A program made the translations under genes and the position numbers. This document shows, in pieces, positions 50,092 through 57,309 of a stretch of DNA of 57,309 bases. The DNA is from Bacillota bacterium (GTDB taxonomy: Bacteria > Bacillota > Desulfotomaculia > Desulfotomaculales > Desulfallaceae). Numbering within the stretch: the stretch's first letter is position 1; each line of letters begins with the position of its first letter. Location: positions 1-57,309 of the forward strand of contig JAEXOR010000042.1 of the NCBI GenBank assembly GCA_023439185.1. The letters are read 5' to 3'. A model generated the notes under the pieces. The model was given only the letters and a program-made list of their open reading frames with translations, ran no database searches and had not been told where the DNA came from.

Positions 50092-51711
50092 TTATTTTAC
50101 ACGTTCCTGCCCTTTCCTCTTGGAAATATCAGAAAAGGAATTTGCCCCATGTCGTTTCAGCTCGATTTCCCGCTGGGCTTCCACGCGGCGTTTGCCCAGC
50201 AGGAAGATCGGCGGCACGGCGAACAGCATGATCACGGTGCCCACCAGGAAGGTGTCGCCCATGGCGGCAGCCATGGAGTGCTGCTGCACCGAGGCGTAAA
50301 CCAGCGCGGCGGCGCCGTCGGCGCCCGCCGGGATGCCGGCGGCGGCCAATTGGGCGGCCAACTTATCCATGGTGGCGGAGGCCGCCGGGTTGGACCAGCT
50401 TACCCCGTCGGCCATTACGGCGGCGTGCAGGGTCTGCTGCCGCACCATAACCCAGGTTAAAAAGGCAATGCCCAGGGAGGCGGATATCTGGCGCACCAGG
50501 TTGTTTAAGGCGGTAGCCCGGCCAGTTAGATGCTGCGGGATGGTATTCAGGCCCGCGGTGGATATGGGCATCATCATCAGGCCCATGCCGGCGGCCCGGA
50601 CTACCAGGACGGTTTGCAGCCAGTGGTAGTTGGTATCCAGGCTGATCACCCGCAGCATATAAGTGGTAACAATCAAAACCGTAATGCCTACCACGCAAAG
50701 GGGCAGGGCGCCTATTTTGTCATAAAGCTTGCCGCTTACGGGCATCATCAGGCCGCTCATCAGCGCCATGGGCATCAGCATCAGGCCGGTTTGCATTGGT
50801 GTCAGCCCCATCAGGTTTTGGGCGTAAATGGGAATCAGGAAAATGGCGGCAAAAAGGCCGATGGTCAGGATAGCCGTCACGCCCAGGCTGGCGCTGAACA
50901 CGGGATTAAGAAGCAGCCGGATGTCCAGCATGGGCTGAGGCGTTTGCAGTTCCCACAGCACGAACAGCAGCAGCAAAAAGCAGGCTGTTGTGATCAGGGT
51001 GACGATGTACTGGGACGCCCAGCCTTTATCCTGGCCTTCGCTTAAAGCCAGCAGCAGCAGGAAGCACCCCAAACCGCTCAGCAAAAAACCCGGCACGTCG
51101 AATTTCAGGTCGTACCGGATGTCGCTTTCCTTGAGGATCAGCCCCGCCAGTACGCTGGCCAGAATGCCGATGGGAATGTTGATGGTGAAGATAGTCTGCC
51201 ACGAAAAATTATCCACCAGGTAACCCCCGGCGGTGGGGCCGATAGCCGGGGCCAGCATGGCGGTAATCCCCCACACCCCCATGGCCATGCCCATTTTCTC
51301 CCGGGGCACGATGCGAAACAGCATGGCCATACTGACGGGGATCATCATGCCCCCGCCGATGGCCTGGACCACCCGGAACGCCACCAGCGAAGCATTGCTC
51401 CAGGCCGCGGCGCACAGGGCCGAACCAACGGTGAAAGCCAGCAGGCTGTATATATACAAGCGTTTATAGCCGAACCGGTCGCCCAGATAACCGGTCACCG
51501 GGATCACCACGCCGGACACCAGCAGGTACGAGGTCATCACCCACTGGATACTTTCGGCACCCACGCCGAAAATGGCCATCAGCTTGGCCAGAGCGACGTT
51601 GACAATGCTGCTGTCCAGAATGGCCATAAAACCGCCGGCAATGAGGATGAATACGGAAGCCCAGGGAATGGCGCCGCCAGGCGCGCCGGGGGGAGCCGCC
51701 CTATCGGACAT
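50092..51711 (-). CDS. EmrB/QacA (DHA2) family drug:H+ antiporter
   Basis: 539 aa with about 14 membrane helices. Signatures: AILDSSIVNVALAKLMAIFG near residue 32 (motif D1), VIPVTGYLGDRFGYKRLYIY (motif A) and FRVVQAIGGGMMIPVSMAML, with ITAMLAPAIGPTAGGYLVDN (motif C) near residue 160. Exports organic compounds with proton exchange. Last gene of the MarR operon; it overlaps the EmrA-like gene by 11 bp, which would be its periplasm-side or wall-side adaptor. The C-terminal tail is long and basic (RRVEAQREIELKRHG). Confidence 0.92.
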   Translation of the reverse strand: MSDRAAPPGAPGGAIPWASVFILIAGGFMAILDSSIVNVALAKLMAIFGVGAESIQWVMTSYLLVSGVVIPVTGYLGDRFGYKRLYIYSLLAFTVGSALCAAAWSNASLVAFRVVQAIGGGMMIPVSMAMLFRIVPREKMGMAMGVWGITAMLAPAIGPTAGGYLVDNFSWQTIFTINIPIGILASVLAGLILKESDIRYDLKFDVPGFLLSGLGCFLLLLALSEGQDKGWASQYIVTLITTACFLLLLFVLWELQTPQPMLDIRLLLNPVFSASLGVTAILTIGLFAAIFLIPIYAQNLMGLTPMQTGLMLMPMALMSGLMMPVSGKLYDKIGALPLCVVGITVLIVTTYMLRVISLDTNYHWLQTVLVVRAAGMGLMMMPISTAGLNTIPQHLTGRATALNNLVRQISASLGIAFLTWVMVRQQTLHAAVMADGVSWSNPAASATMDKLAAQLAAAGIPAGADGAAALVYASVQQHSMAAAMGDTFLVGTVIMLFAVPPIFLLGKRRVEAQREIELKRHGANSFSDISKRKGQERVK

Positions 51712-52357
51712 GGATCCTCACCACGGCGTTGGCGCCGAAAAGCAGGCGGGCGCTGTCGGCGTCATCCAGGGTAATGCGGACGGGAATGCGCTGCACCACC
51801 TTGGTAAAATTGCCGCCGGCGTTGGCCTGGGCCAGCAGGGAGAAAGTGGAGAGGCTGGCCTTGCCGATGTAGTCCACCCGGCCGGTCAATTTGTGGCCGG
51901 GGTCGCTGTCCAGGGTAATGTCCGCCACCTGCCCCACCAATACCCGCGGGATGTAGCTTTCTTCAATATTGGCGGTGATATAGAGCTGCTCCGGCTGTAC
52001 CACCATGGCCACGGGCTGCCCCGGGGCGCCGATTTCGCCGGCGTGGGCCAGCTTGTTAATCACCAACCCGCTGACCGGAGTTTTGATCAGGGTACGGTCC
52101 AGCCTGCCGCCCTGGGGCAGCGCGGCGTCGTCCACCCGGGCCAGCACCTGGCCGGCCCGGACGGCGTCACCCTCTGCAAAGTTCATTTCCACAATCTCGC
52201 CGGCGATCTGCGGGCTTACTTTATATATTTCCCCGTCCACCCTGGCGTCCTCGGTTTTTATAAAGTGGGTGTTGTTGTACCAGTAGTAGCCGGTGATGCC
52301 GGCCAGGGCAAGGACCATTACCGCCAGGACTATGACGACGGGTTTTTTCTTTTGCAC
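51701..52357 (-). CDS. Short EmrA/HlyD-like membrane adaptor
   Basis: 218 aa, far shorter than EmrA of about 390. N-terminal anchor (PVVIVLAVMVLALAGITGYY), then lipoyl/barrel-sandwich halves: DARVDGEIYKVSPQIAGEIV and LDRTLIKTPVSGLVINKLAH, and a beta-barrel (LYITANIEESYIPRVLVGQV, VQRIPVRITLDDADSARLLF). The long alpha-helical hairpin between the lipoyl halves is reduced to about ten residues (DAALPQGGR), so it could not span an outer-membrane channel. It lies 10 bp after the RND pump gene and overlaps the MFS gene, with which it should work. Confidence 0.88.
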   Translation of the reverse strand: MQKKKPVVIVLAVMVLALAGITGYYWYNNTHFIKTEDARVDGEIYKVSPQIAGEIVEMNFAEGDAVRAGQVLARVDDAALPQGGRLDRTLIKTPVSGLVINKLAHAGEIGAPGQPVAMVVQPEQLYITANIEESYIPRVLVGQVADITLDSDPGHKLTGRVDYIGKASLSTFSLLAQANAGGNFTKVVQRIPVRITLDDADSARLLFGANAVVRIHVR

Positions 52358-52367
52358 AGGAAGCCCC

Positions 52368-55300
52368 CTACTTTCTAAAGAGTTTGGAGCGCAGTTTATT
52401 GCTGAAATCGTCCATCAGGGTGTAGCCCACCGGCACCAGCACCAGGGTAATCAGGGTGGAGAACAGCAGACCGCCCACCACCACCGTGGCCAGCGGCGCC
52501 TGGGCCTCCCCGCCCTCACCGATGCCCAGGGCCATGGGAAACATGGCCATCACCGTGGTTAATGCCGTCATCAAAATCGGGCGCAGGCGCCTGGGTCCGG
52601 CCTGCAGAATGGCCTCATTGCGCTCCACGCCGCGCCGCCGCAGAATATTCACATAGTCCACCAGCACGATGCCGTTTTTAACCACGATGCCCACCAGCAT
52701 AATCATGCCGATAAAGGCCACCACGCTCAAAGAGCGCCCGGTGAGCAGCAGGGAAAACAGTACCCCGGTTAAAGTAACCGGCACCGAGAACATAATCACA
52801 AAGGGGTATAGCAGGGACTCAAACTGCGCCACCATCACCAGGTACACCAGGATAACAGCCAGGATCAAGGCCAATCCCAGGGAACCGAAGGACTCGGCCA
52901 TCTGCTCCTGCTCTCCGCCGAAGTCCACGAGGTAGCCGGAAGGCAAGTCCATGTCACCCACCTTTTGCTCAATGTCCCGCGTGACGCTGCCCAGGTCGCG
53001 CCCGGCCAGTTGGGAAGTAACGGTGACGGTACGGGCCTGGTTGCTGCGAGTGATGGAACTGGGGCTCTGCTCCTGTTTCAGTTCCGCCACCTGGTGCAGC
53101 GGAACCTGCATCCCCGTCATCGTGGTAATATTCAAGCCGGACAGCAGGGCCGGCGTAAACTTGCCGCTTTCGCCGTCAAGCTGCACCCGGATATCCACTT
53201 CCTCGCCGCCCACCCGGTAACGGGTGGCCACCGCGCCGTCGACGGCGGTACGCACCGTGGAGGCTACCTCGGCCAGCCCCAGCCCATACATAGCGGCCCG
53301 GTCCCTGTTCACCACCACGCGCAACTCGGGACGCCCCTCCTCCAGGCTGCTGGCCACTTCACGGGTGCCGGGCACCTGCCGCACCACGTCGGCCACCCGG
53401 TCGCCCAATTGCGCCAGGGTATCCAAGTCTTCGCCGCTGATCTGAATTTGCACCGGCGCTCCTCCGCCGCCCATGCCCGATTCCAGCGCCGATACATTAA
53501 TGTCGGCGCCGGGGATGCTCTTCAGTTCGTCACTTAACCGGGCGGCCAGCTCATCGGAAGAGATCTCTCTCTGGGACTGCTTCACCATCGTCAGGGTAAT
53601 TGAGGCCTGGTTGGCGTCACCACCGCCCAGGAAATTACCACTGCTGCCAATGCTGCTGGATACGCTCTGGATGCCCGGCATGGTTTCCACCTGGGCTTCA
53701 ATATCCGCCACCACCCGGTCGGTTTCCTCCAGGGCGGTGCCCTTGGCCATTTCCACGTTAATGGTCACATAGCCCTGATCCATGCCGGGCATAAACTCCA
53801 TTCCCAGCAGGGGAATGGTAAATAAGGACAGGATAAATACTACCGTTACCAACAGTATGGTCAGCTTGCGCCGTCTCAGGGCCAGTTCCAGCAGAGCGCG
53901 GTAACGGGCGTCCAACTTGTCGAACCACCGTCCGGATACGCTGTAAATTCGCAGCCACAACCGGGGTTTCGCGCCCCCGGCCTGCTGTTCACCGTCTTGC
54001 TCCTCCCCGTTCCGGCGCTCTCCGTTATCCTGATACACATTCAGCCAGCGGGAAGCCAGCAGGGGCACCAGCGTAACCGCCACCACCAGCGAGGCCAGGA
54101 TGCAGAAGGAAATACTCAACGCCATCGGCGTAAATAGCTGGGCAGCCAGCCCTTCCACAAAAATAATGGGCAGAAACACCGCCACCAGGGTCAGTGAGGA
54201 AGCAATTACCGCCGAGCCCACCTCGCCTGTGGCCTCCCGGGCGGCGGTAACCCGGTCCGAGCCCTCCCCGGTATGCCGGTAGATGTTTTCCAGCACCACG
54301 ATGGAATCGTCCACAATTAAACCAATCCCCAGGGCCAAACCGCCCAGGGTAATCATATTCAGCGTCATGTCGTTAAAATACAGCAGCACGAAAGCGCCGA
54401 CGATGGCAATGGGTATGGAGGTGGAAATAATCATGGTGCTGCGGAAATTACGCAAAAAGATCAGGATAATCAGTACGGCCAGAATACCGCCCTCAAGGGC
54501 GGATTTAGTTAGGTTATTAATGGATTCCTCTACATAGTCCGCCTGGTCCATGAGCATTTCAAAGCCGACGCCGGGCTGTTCGAGCTGCAGCTTCTCCAAC
54601 TCGGCTCTCACCGCCCGGGACGCCGCCACTGTGTTGGCGCCGCTCTGCTTATTGATCATCAGCATCAGTCCGGGCTGGCCGTTAATCCGGCTAATCTGGG
54701 TCGCTTTTTTCTGCCCGTCGGTAACAGCGGCAACGTCACCCAGATAGACCGGGGAACCGCCAAAGTTACCCACCACCACCCGACGCACCTGATCCAGGTT
54801 TTCAAATTCGCCGGTCACCCGCAGCAGGTACTCTTCCCGGCCTTCCCGCACAGAGCCGGCGGAGAAGTTCATATTCTCGCTGCCCAGGGCACCGGTAAGG
54901 GCGTTCAGGCTCAGGCCGTAGCCGCTCAGCTTGGCCGGGTTTACCCGCACCTGGATTTCCCTTTCCCAGCCGCCCATATACCAGACGCTGGCCACACCGT
55001 CCACCCGCTCCAGCCGGGGCTGGATTAAGTCGTCCATCAGTTGCTTGAGCCGCTCGGGGTCATCGCTATGCACCGCCAACTGCACAATGGGCATCATGTT
55101 CAGGTCGGCCTTGTAGATGGTGGGCGCGCCCGCCCCGTCCGGGAGGGCGTCGCGGATGATATCAACCTTCTCCCGGATATCCAGGGAAGCGAAGTCCATA
55201 TCCGCTCCCCAGTCCAGCATGATCATGATCACGGAGCTGCCCGTGCTGCTGGTGGAAGAAATGGTATCCAGCTTGTTTACCGAACTAAGCACTGATTCCA

Positions 55301-55499
55301 AGGGCCTGGTAATCTGCTGTTCGACTTCTTCCGGGCCCGCCCCGGGGTAAGTGGTCATCACCACCGCGATGGGCAGTTCCATATCGGGGTACAGGTCGAT
55401 GCTCAAGCGAGAAAAGGATACCCCGCCCAGCAAAAGTACAATGATTACCATTACGGTAACCAGCATCGGCCGCTTGATTGAAACGTCAGTTATTTTCAT
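52368..55499 (-). CDS. RND family efflux pump (AcrB/MdtB-like)
   Basis: 1043 aa with 12 helices and two large extracytoplasmic loops. N terminus KITDVSIKRPMLVTVMVIIV, TTYPGAGPEEVEQQITRPLE, the proton-relay region LGLALGIGLIVDDSIVVLEN IYRH near residue 400 with the Asp pair, and the C-terminal IGMIMLVGIVVKNGIVLVDY. The substrate may be drugs or fatty or lipid compounds; the sequence does not decide it. RND pumps without an outer membrane are known in Firmicutes (SwrC-like). It starts 4 bp after the adaptor gene. A hydrophilic insert near residue 500 (GERRNGEEQDGEQQAGGA) separates the halves. Confidence 0.94.
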   Translation of the reverse strand: MKITDVSIKRPMLVTVMVIIVLLLGGVSFSRLSIDLYPDMELPIAVVMTTYPGAGPEEVEQQITRPLESVLSSVNKLDTISSTSSTGSSVIMIMLDWGADMDFASLDIREKVDIIRDALPDGAGAPTIYKADLNMMPIVQLAVHSDDPERLKQLMDDLIQPRLERVDGVASVWYMGGWEREIQVRVNPAKLSGYGLSLNALTGALGSENMNFSAGSVREGREEYLLRVTGEFENLDQVRRVVVGNFGGSPVYLGDVAAVTDGQKKATQISRINGQPGLMLMINKQSGANTVAASRAVRAELEKLQLEQPGVGFEMLMDQADYVEESINNLTKSALEGGILAVLIILIFLRNFRSTMIISTSIPIAIVGAFVLLYFNDMTLNMITLGGLALGIGLIVDDSIVVLENIYRHTGEGSDRVTAAREATGEVGSAVIASSLTLVAVFLPIIFVEGLAAQLFTPMALSISFCILASLVVAVTLVPLLASRWLNVYQDNGERRNGEEQDGEQQAGGAKPRLWLRIYSVSGRWFDKLDARYRALLELALRRRKLTILLVTVVFILSLFTIPLLGMEFMPGMDQGYVTINVEMAKGTALEETDRVVADIEAQVETMPGIQSVSSSIGSSGNFLGGGDANQASITLTMVKQSQREISSDELAARLSDELKSIPGADINVSALESGMGGGGAPVQIQISGEDLDTLAQLGDRVADVVRQVPGTREVASSLEEGRPELRVVVNRDRAAMYGLGLAEVASTVRTAVDGAVATRYRVGGEEVDIRVQLDGESGKFTPALLSGLNITTMTGMQVPLHQVAELKQEQSPSSITRSNQARTVTVTSQLAGRDLGSVTRDIEQKVGDMDLPSGYLVDFGGEQEQMAESFGSLGLALILAVILVYLVMVAQFESLLYPFVIMFSVPVTLTGVLFSLLLTGRSLSVVAFIGMIMLVGIVVKNGIVLVDYVNILRRRGVERNEAILQAGPRRLRPILMTALTTVMAMFPMALGIGEGGEAQAPLATVVVGGLLFSTLITLVLVPVGYTLMDDFSNKLRSKLFRK

Positions 55500-55503
55500 T
55501 AGT

Positions 55504-56664
55504 CTATTTCACCTGGTTTTTTATTTCCACTTGGGCGTTTTCCTGCAGCAGGTTTTGACCCGATATAACTATCTGCTCGCCTTCCGTAAGGCCCCCGGTA
55601 ATCTGAATTTTTTCCCCGTCGCTGCTGCCGGCGGTAACCTCACGGCTGGCTGCCTTACCGTCGGCAACCACCCAAACCTTATCCGCGCCGCTTGTTTTAA
55701 CGACGGCTTGCCTGGGTGCCAGCAGGGTTTCCTGCTGATTGCTCTTTAGCTGCACCTCGGCGAACATGCCGGGTTTTAAGAGCTGTTCCGGGTTGTCCAA
55801 CTGCACTTTAATGGGATAGGCCTTGCTGTTGGGATCGGCCGCCAGGGCGATGTTGGAGATAATCCCTTTTAGCGGCCCGGCGGAAACAGCGCCCACCAGC
55901 ACCGGCACTTCCTGCCCCTGTTTTAACTTATTGATCTGCTCCTCGGTAACGGTGGCCTTAACCACCACCTTGTCCAGGCTGACCACAGTCACCACCGGTG
56001 TGGGCGAACCCGGGCTGGCCAGTTCGCCGGGGTTGACGTTGACGGCAGTGATCACCCCGTTGATGGGGGATTTGATAAAGGCGTTGTTGTATTGCTCCCG
56101 GGCCATGTCCAGAGCGGCCCGGGCAGTGGCCAGCGAGGCCGGTTTAATCTGCTCGTAATCTATTTTGGCCTGTTTGTAGGGTGTTTCGTACGCGGACTCG
56201 AATCCCGAAGGCCCGGCGGCGGGAATAGCACCGGAGTCGAAAAGCTGCTTGCCGCGCTCATAATTGGCGGCAGTTTGATTATAGGCGATACCGGACAGCT
56301 CCAGGGCCGCTTCGGCCTGGGTCACGCCCTGCTCGGCCTGCCGCACCGCCGCCGCCAGCGTGGCGTTCTCCAGGGTGATCAGTGTCTGCCCTTTGGAGAC
56401 CTTGTCGCCCACCTTTACGTTAACGCTGTATACCTTGCCCCCCTGGCCGCCGGGCGCCACGTTGGCCGTTTCCAGCGCTTCCAGCTTGCCGGTGACAACG
56501 ACAATGTCGGCCAAAGAGCCTTTTTCTACCATTGCAATTTCCACGGGTACGGCCGCCGTTTCCTGCTGTTCAGTCTCGCTTGGCTTTTGGCCGCAGCCGG
56601 CAACGGTTAATACAGCGAATACGAAACTGATTAGTAAAAAAACCGCCTTGTGTTTAATGACCAT
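55504..56664 (-). CDS. RND efflux adaptor lipoprotein (membrane fusion protein)
   Basis: About 386 aa. Lipoprotein signal FLLISFVFAVLTVAGCGQ with Cys in the lipobox LTVAGC. Then the first lipoyl half (VAPGGQGGKVYSVNVKVGDK), a helical hairpin (LAAAVRQAEQGVTQAEAALE to ATARAALDMAREQYNNAF), the second lipoyl half IKSPINGVITAVNVNPGELA, barrel and C-terminal membrane-proximal domain (KVWVVADGKAASREVTAGSS). The frame is open to 56715, but those 17 codons are repeat-derived; the ATG at 56664 has GGGGAGG only 2 nt away, so the exact start is uncertain by a few codons. It feeds the RND pump 4 bp downstream. Confidence 0.92.
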   Translation of the reverse strand: MVIKHKAVFLLISFVFAVLTVAGCGQKPSETEQQETAAVPVEIAMVEKGSLADIVVVTGKLEALETANVAPGGQGGKVYSVNVKVGDKVSKGQTLITLENATLAAAVRQAEQGVTQAEAALELSGIAYNQTAANYERGKQLFDSGAIPAAGPSGFESAYETPYKQAKIDYEQIKPASLATARAALDMAREQYNNAFIKSPINGVITAVNVNPGELASPGSPTPVVTVVSLDKVVVKATVTEEQINKLKQGQEVPVLVGAVSAGPLKGIISNIALAADPNSKAYPIKVQLDNPEQLLKPGMFAEVQLKSNQQETLLAPRQAVVKTSGADKVWVVADGKAASREVTAGSSDGEKIQITGGLTEGEQIVISGQNLLQENAQVEIKNQVK

Positions 56665-56689
56665 TACCTCCCCAATTTTCAGTCGCAAG

Positions 56690-56767
56690 TCCAAAGTCAA
56701 AAGTCGAAAGTCCAAAACAGTTTTTAGTTTTATTTGACTTTTAACTTTCGACTTTCGACCTTCGACT
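56690..56767. repeat. AAAGTCGAAAGTC-type imperfect palindromic repeat between marR and the efflux genes
   Basis: Reiterated AAAGTC/TCGAAAGTC words (56692-56712) face TTTGACTTTTAACTTTCGACTTTCGAC (56735-56760) in inverted orientation around TTTTTAGTTTTA. On the minus strand the marR stop codon TAA and its last residues SRRSKVES are read from the repeat. The same words occur at 40-65 next to the ilvC stop. Confidence 0.65.
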
Positions 56768-57220
56768 GTCTTCTTTTTCGTCCTCTTCCCGCATGACGTC
56801 GATTAATTTCTCATGGATGGCGATCATATGTAACAGTTCTTTTTCTTCCAGGCGCCCCAGGTAGCGCCGCATCACTTTCAGCCTGCCCTTTTGGCAGACG
56901 TTGACCATGTTTTGCCCCTGTTCCGTCAATTCCAGCCACACCACCCGGCGGTCTTCCTCCGAGCGGCGGCGCTCCACCATTCCGGCCCGGCACAGCCGGT
57001 CCACCGAGGCGGTAACGGCGCTTAAAGACACGCTCAGATCTTCGGCCACTTCGGATACCGTGGCTTTACCGCGGTTACCGATTATATTCAGGACCACGAA
57101 CTGGTTGCCGGTGATAGTCGTGTCCATAATGCCGGCCAGTTCCCGGTGAAACCGACGTAAAAAACGCTGGCCAATTTCGTCCAGCCGGTCGCAGTAACTG
57201 ATCAGGATCTCCTCTTTCAA
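56741..57220 (-). CDS. MarR family transcriptional regulator
   Basis: 159 aa winged-helix protein. QFVVLNIIGNRGKATVSEVA, EDLSVSLSAVTASVDRLCRA (recognition helix) and GMVERRRSEEDRRVVWLELT with the wing Asp-Arg pair, then dimerisation helices. TTG start with GGAGGG 6 nt upstream. It is the first gene of the efflux run and most likely represses it through the palindrome at 57266-57283, with the transported compound as inducer. The last eight codons come from repeat sequence. A typical local regulator; ligand unknown. Confidence 0.93.
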   Translation of the reverse strand: MKEEILISYCDRLDEIGQRFLRRFHRELAGIMDTTITGNQFVVLNIIGNRGKATVSEVAEDLSVSLSAVTASVDRLCRAGMVERRRSEEDRRVVWLELTEQGQNMVNVCQKGRLKVMRRYLGRLEEKELLHMIAIHEKLIDVMREEDEKEDSRRSKVES

Positions 57221-57265
57221 TCATCACCCTCCTTTGCCGCTGGTATTGTTTGCAAAATTATTTGT

Positions 57266-57283
57266 TAGTTTAATGATTAACTA
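57266..57283. promoter_or_regulatory. Palindromic operator candidate for the MarR protein
   Basis: TAGTTTAATGATTAACTA is an 18-bp near-perfect inverted repeat about 45 nt before the marR start, with the length and the TAGTT/AACTA ends common at MarR operators. The surrounding bases are AT-rich; no clear -35/-10 pair could be fixed. Confidence 0.6.
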
Positions 57284-57309
57284 GGTTAAGTTTATTTATT
57301 TTGCTAAAG

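Noticed and set aside
1..57309. CRISPR array
   Set aside because: The repeats seen are palindromic singletons or adjacent duplicates; no regularly spaced direct repeats with unique spacers were found, and no cas genes.

Overview
The window looks like a chromosomal segment of a Gram-positive, probably spore-forming, anaerobic Firmicute of the Desulfotomaculum/Pelotomaculum (Peptococcaceae) kind. The lineage is inferred from a T-box controlled ilv operon, TagO/CsaB/LCP/WecG/DUF5693 cell-wall genes, an SLH-like domain, frequent TTG/GTG starts with strong GGAGG sites, and many small palindromic repeats between genes. No rRNA, tRNA or CRISPR array was seen.

Layout. (1) 62-6439, minus strand: a branched-chain amino acid operon read ilvE-ilvD-ilvB-ilvN-ilvC behind a sigma-A-type promoter and a T-box leader whose specifier reads as Ile (ATC). 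(2) 6532-8959: a DUF445 membrane protein and a divergent VapBC toxin-antitoxin pair. (3) 8976-22187, minus strand: a cell-envelope block with a lipoprotein-like or secreted 146-aa protein, an exported FAD oxidoreductase ending in an SLH-like domain, DUF5693, a copper-amine-oxidase-N-like secreted protein, WecG/TagA, LCP, CsaB, FabZ, TagO/WecA, GalU and phosphoglucomutase. (4) 22255-32940: a patchy, AT-rich island of putative defence genes: a SIR2-like protein, an HD phosphohydrolase with a YwgA-like partner, a KGGVGR-variant ATPase with a small HEPN-like partner, a TIR-like (DUF1863/ThsB-type) protein with a membrane partner, and a TIR protein whose last 15 codons have been replaced by an IS3-family insertion. 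Relics of a glycosyltransferase and of an IS200/IS605-like element lie among them. (5) 33026-50017: an exopolysaccharide locus with chain-length regulator, initiating sugar transferase, UDP-glucose dehydrogenase, UDP-sugar epimerase, two glycosyltransferases, two Wzy/ligase-type proteins (one with TPRs), a second pyruvyl transferase, an alkaline-phosphatase-superfamily protein and a Wzx flippase, plus decayed genes. (6) 50092-57283, minus strand: a MarR-regulated efflux operon that joins an RND adaptor and pump to a short EmrA-like adaptor and an EmrB-like MFS exporter.

How it fits together. Phosphoglucomutase and GalU would make UDP-glucose, the Ugd at 35.7 kb would oxidise it to UDP-glucuronate, and the adjacent epimerase could make UDP-galacturonate for the polymer built by region 5. 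TagO, WecG and LCP make and attach a secondary wall polymer; CsaB would pyruvylate it, which is the known ligand chemistry for SLH domains such as the one seen on the FAD oxidoreductase.

The most unusual observations are: a precise IS3 insertion (3-bp TAA duplication) that swapped the C-terminal 15 residues of a TIR protein for 15 IS-encoded ones, leaving its length unchanged at 267 aa; the two-gene TIR-like/membrane cassette and the KGGVGR/HEPN-like cassette as candidate defence systems; and interspersed repeats that repeatedly abut or supply stop codons (ilvC, ilvN, ilvE, DUF445, marR). All homology statements come from reading motifs; no search was run.
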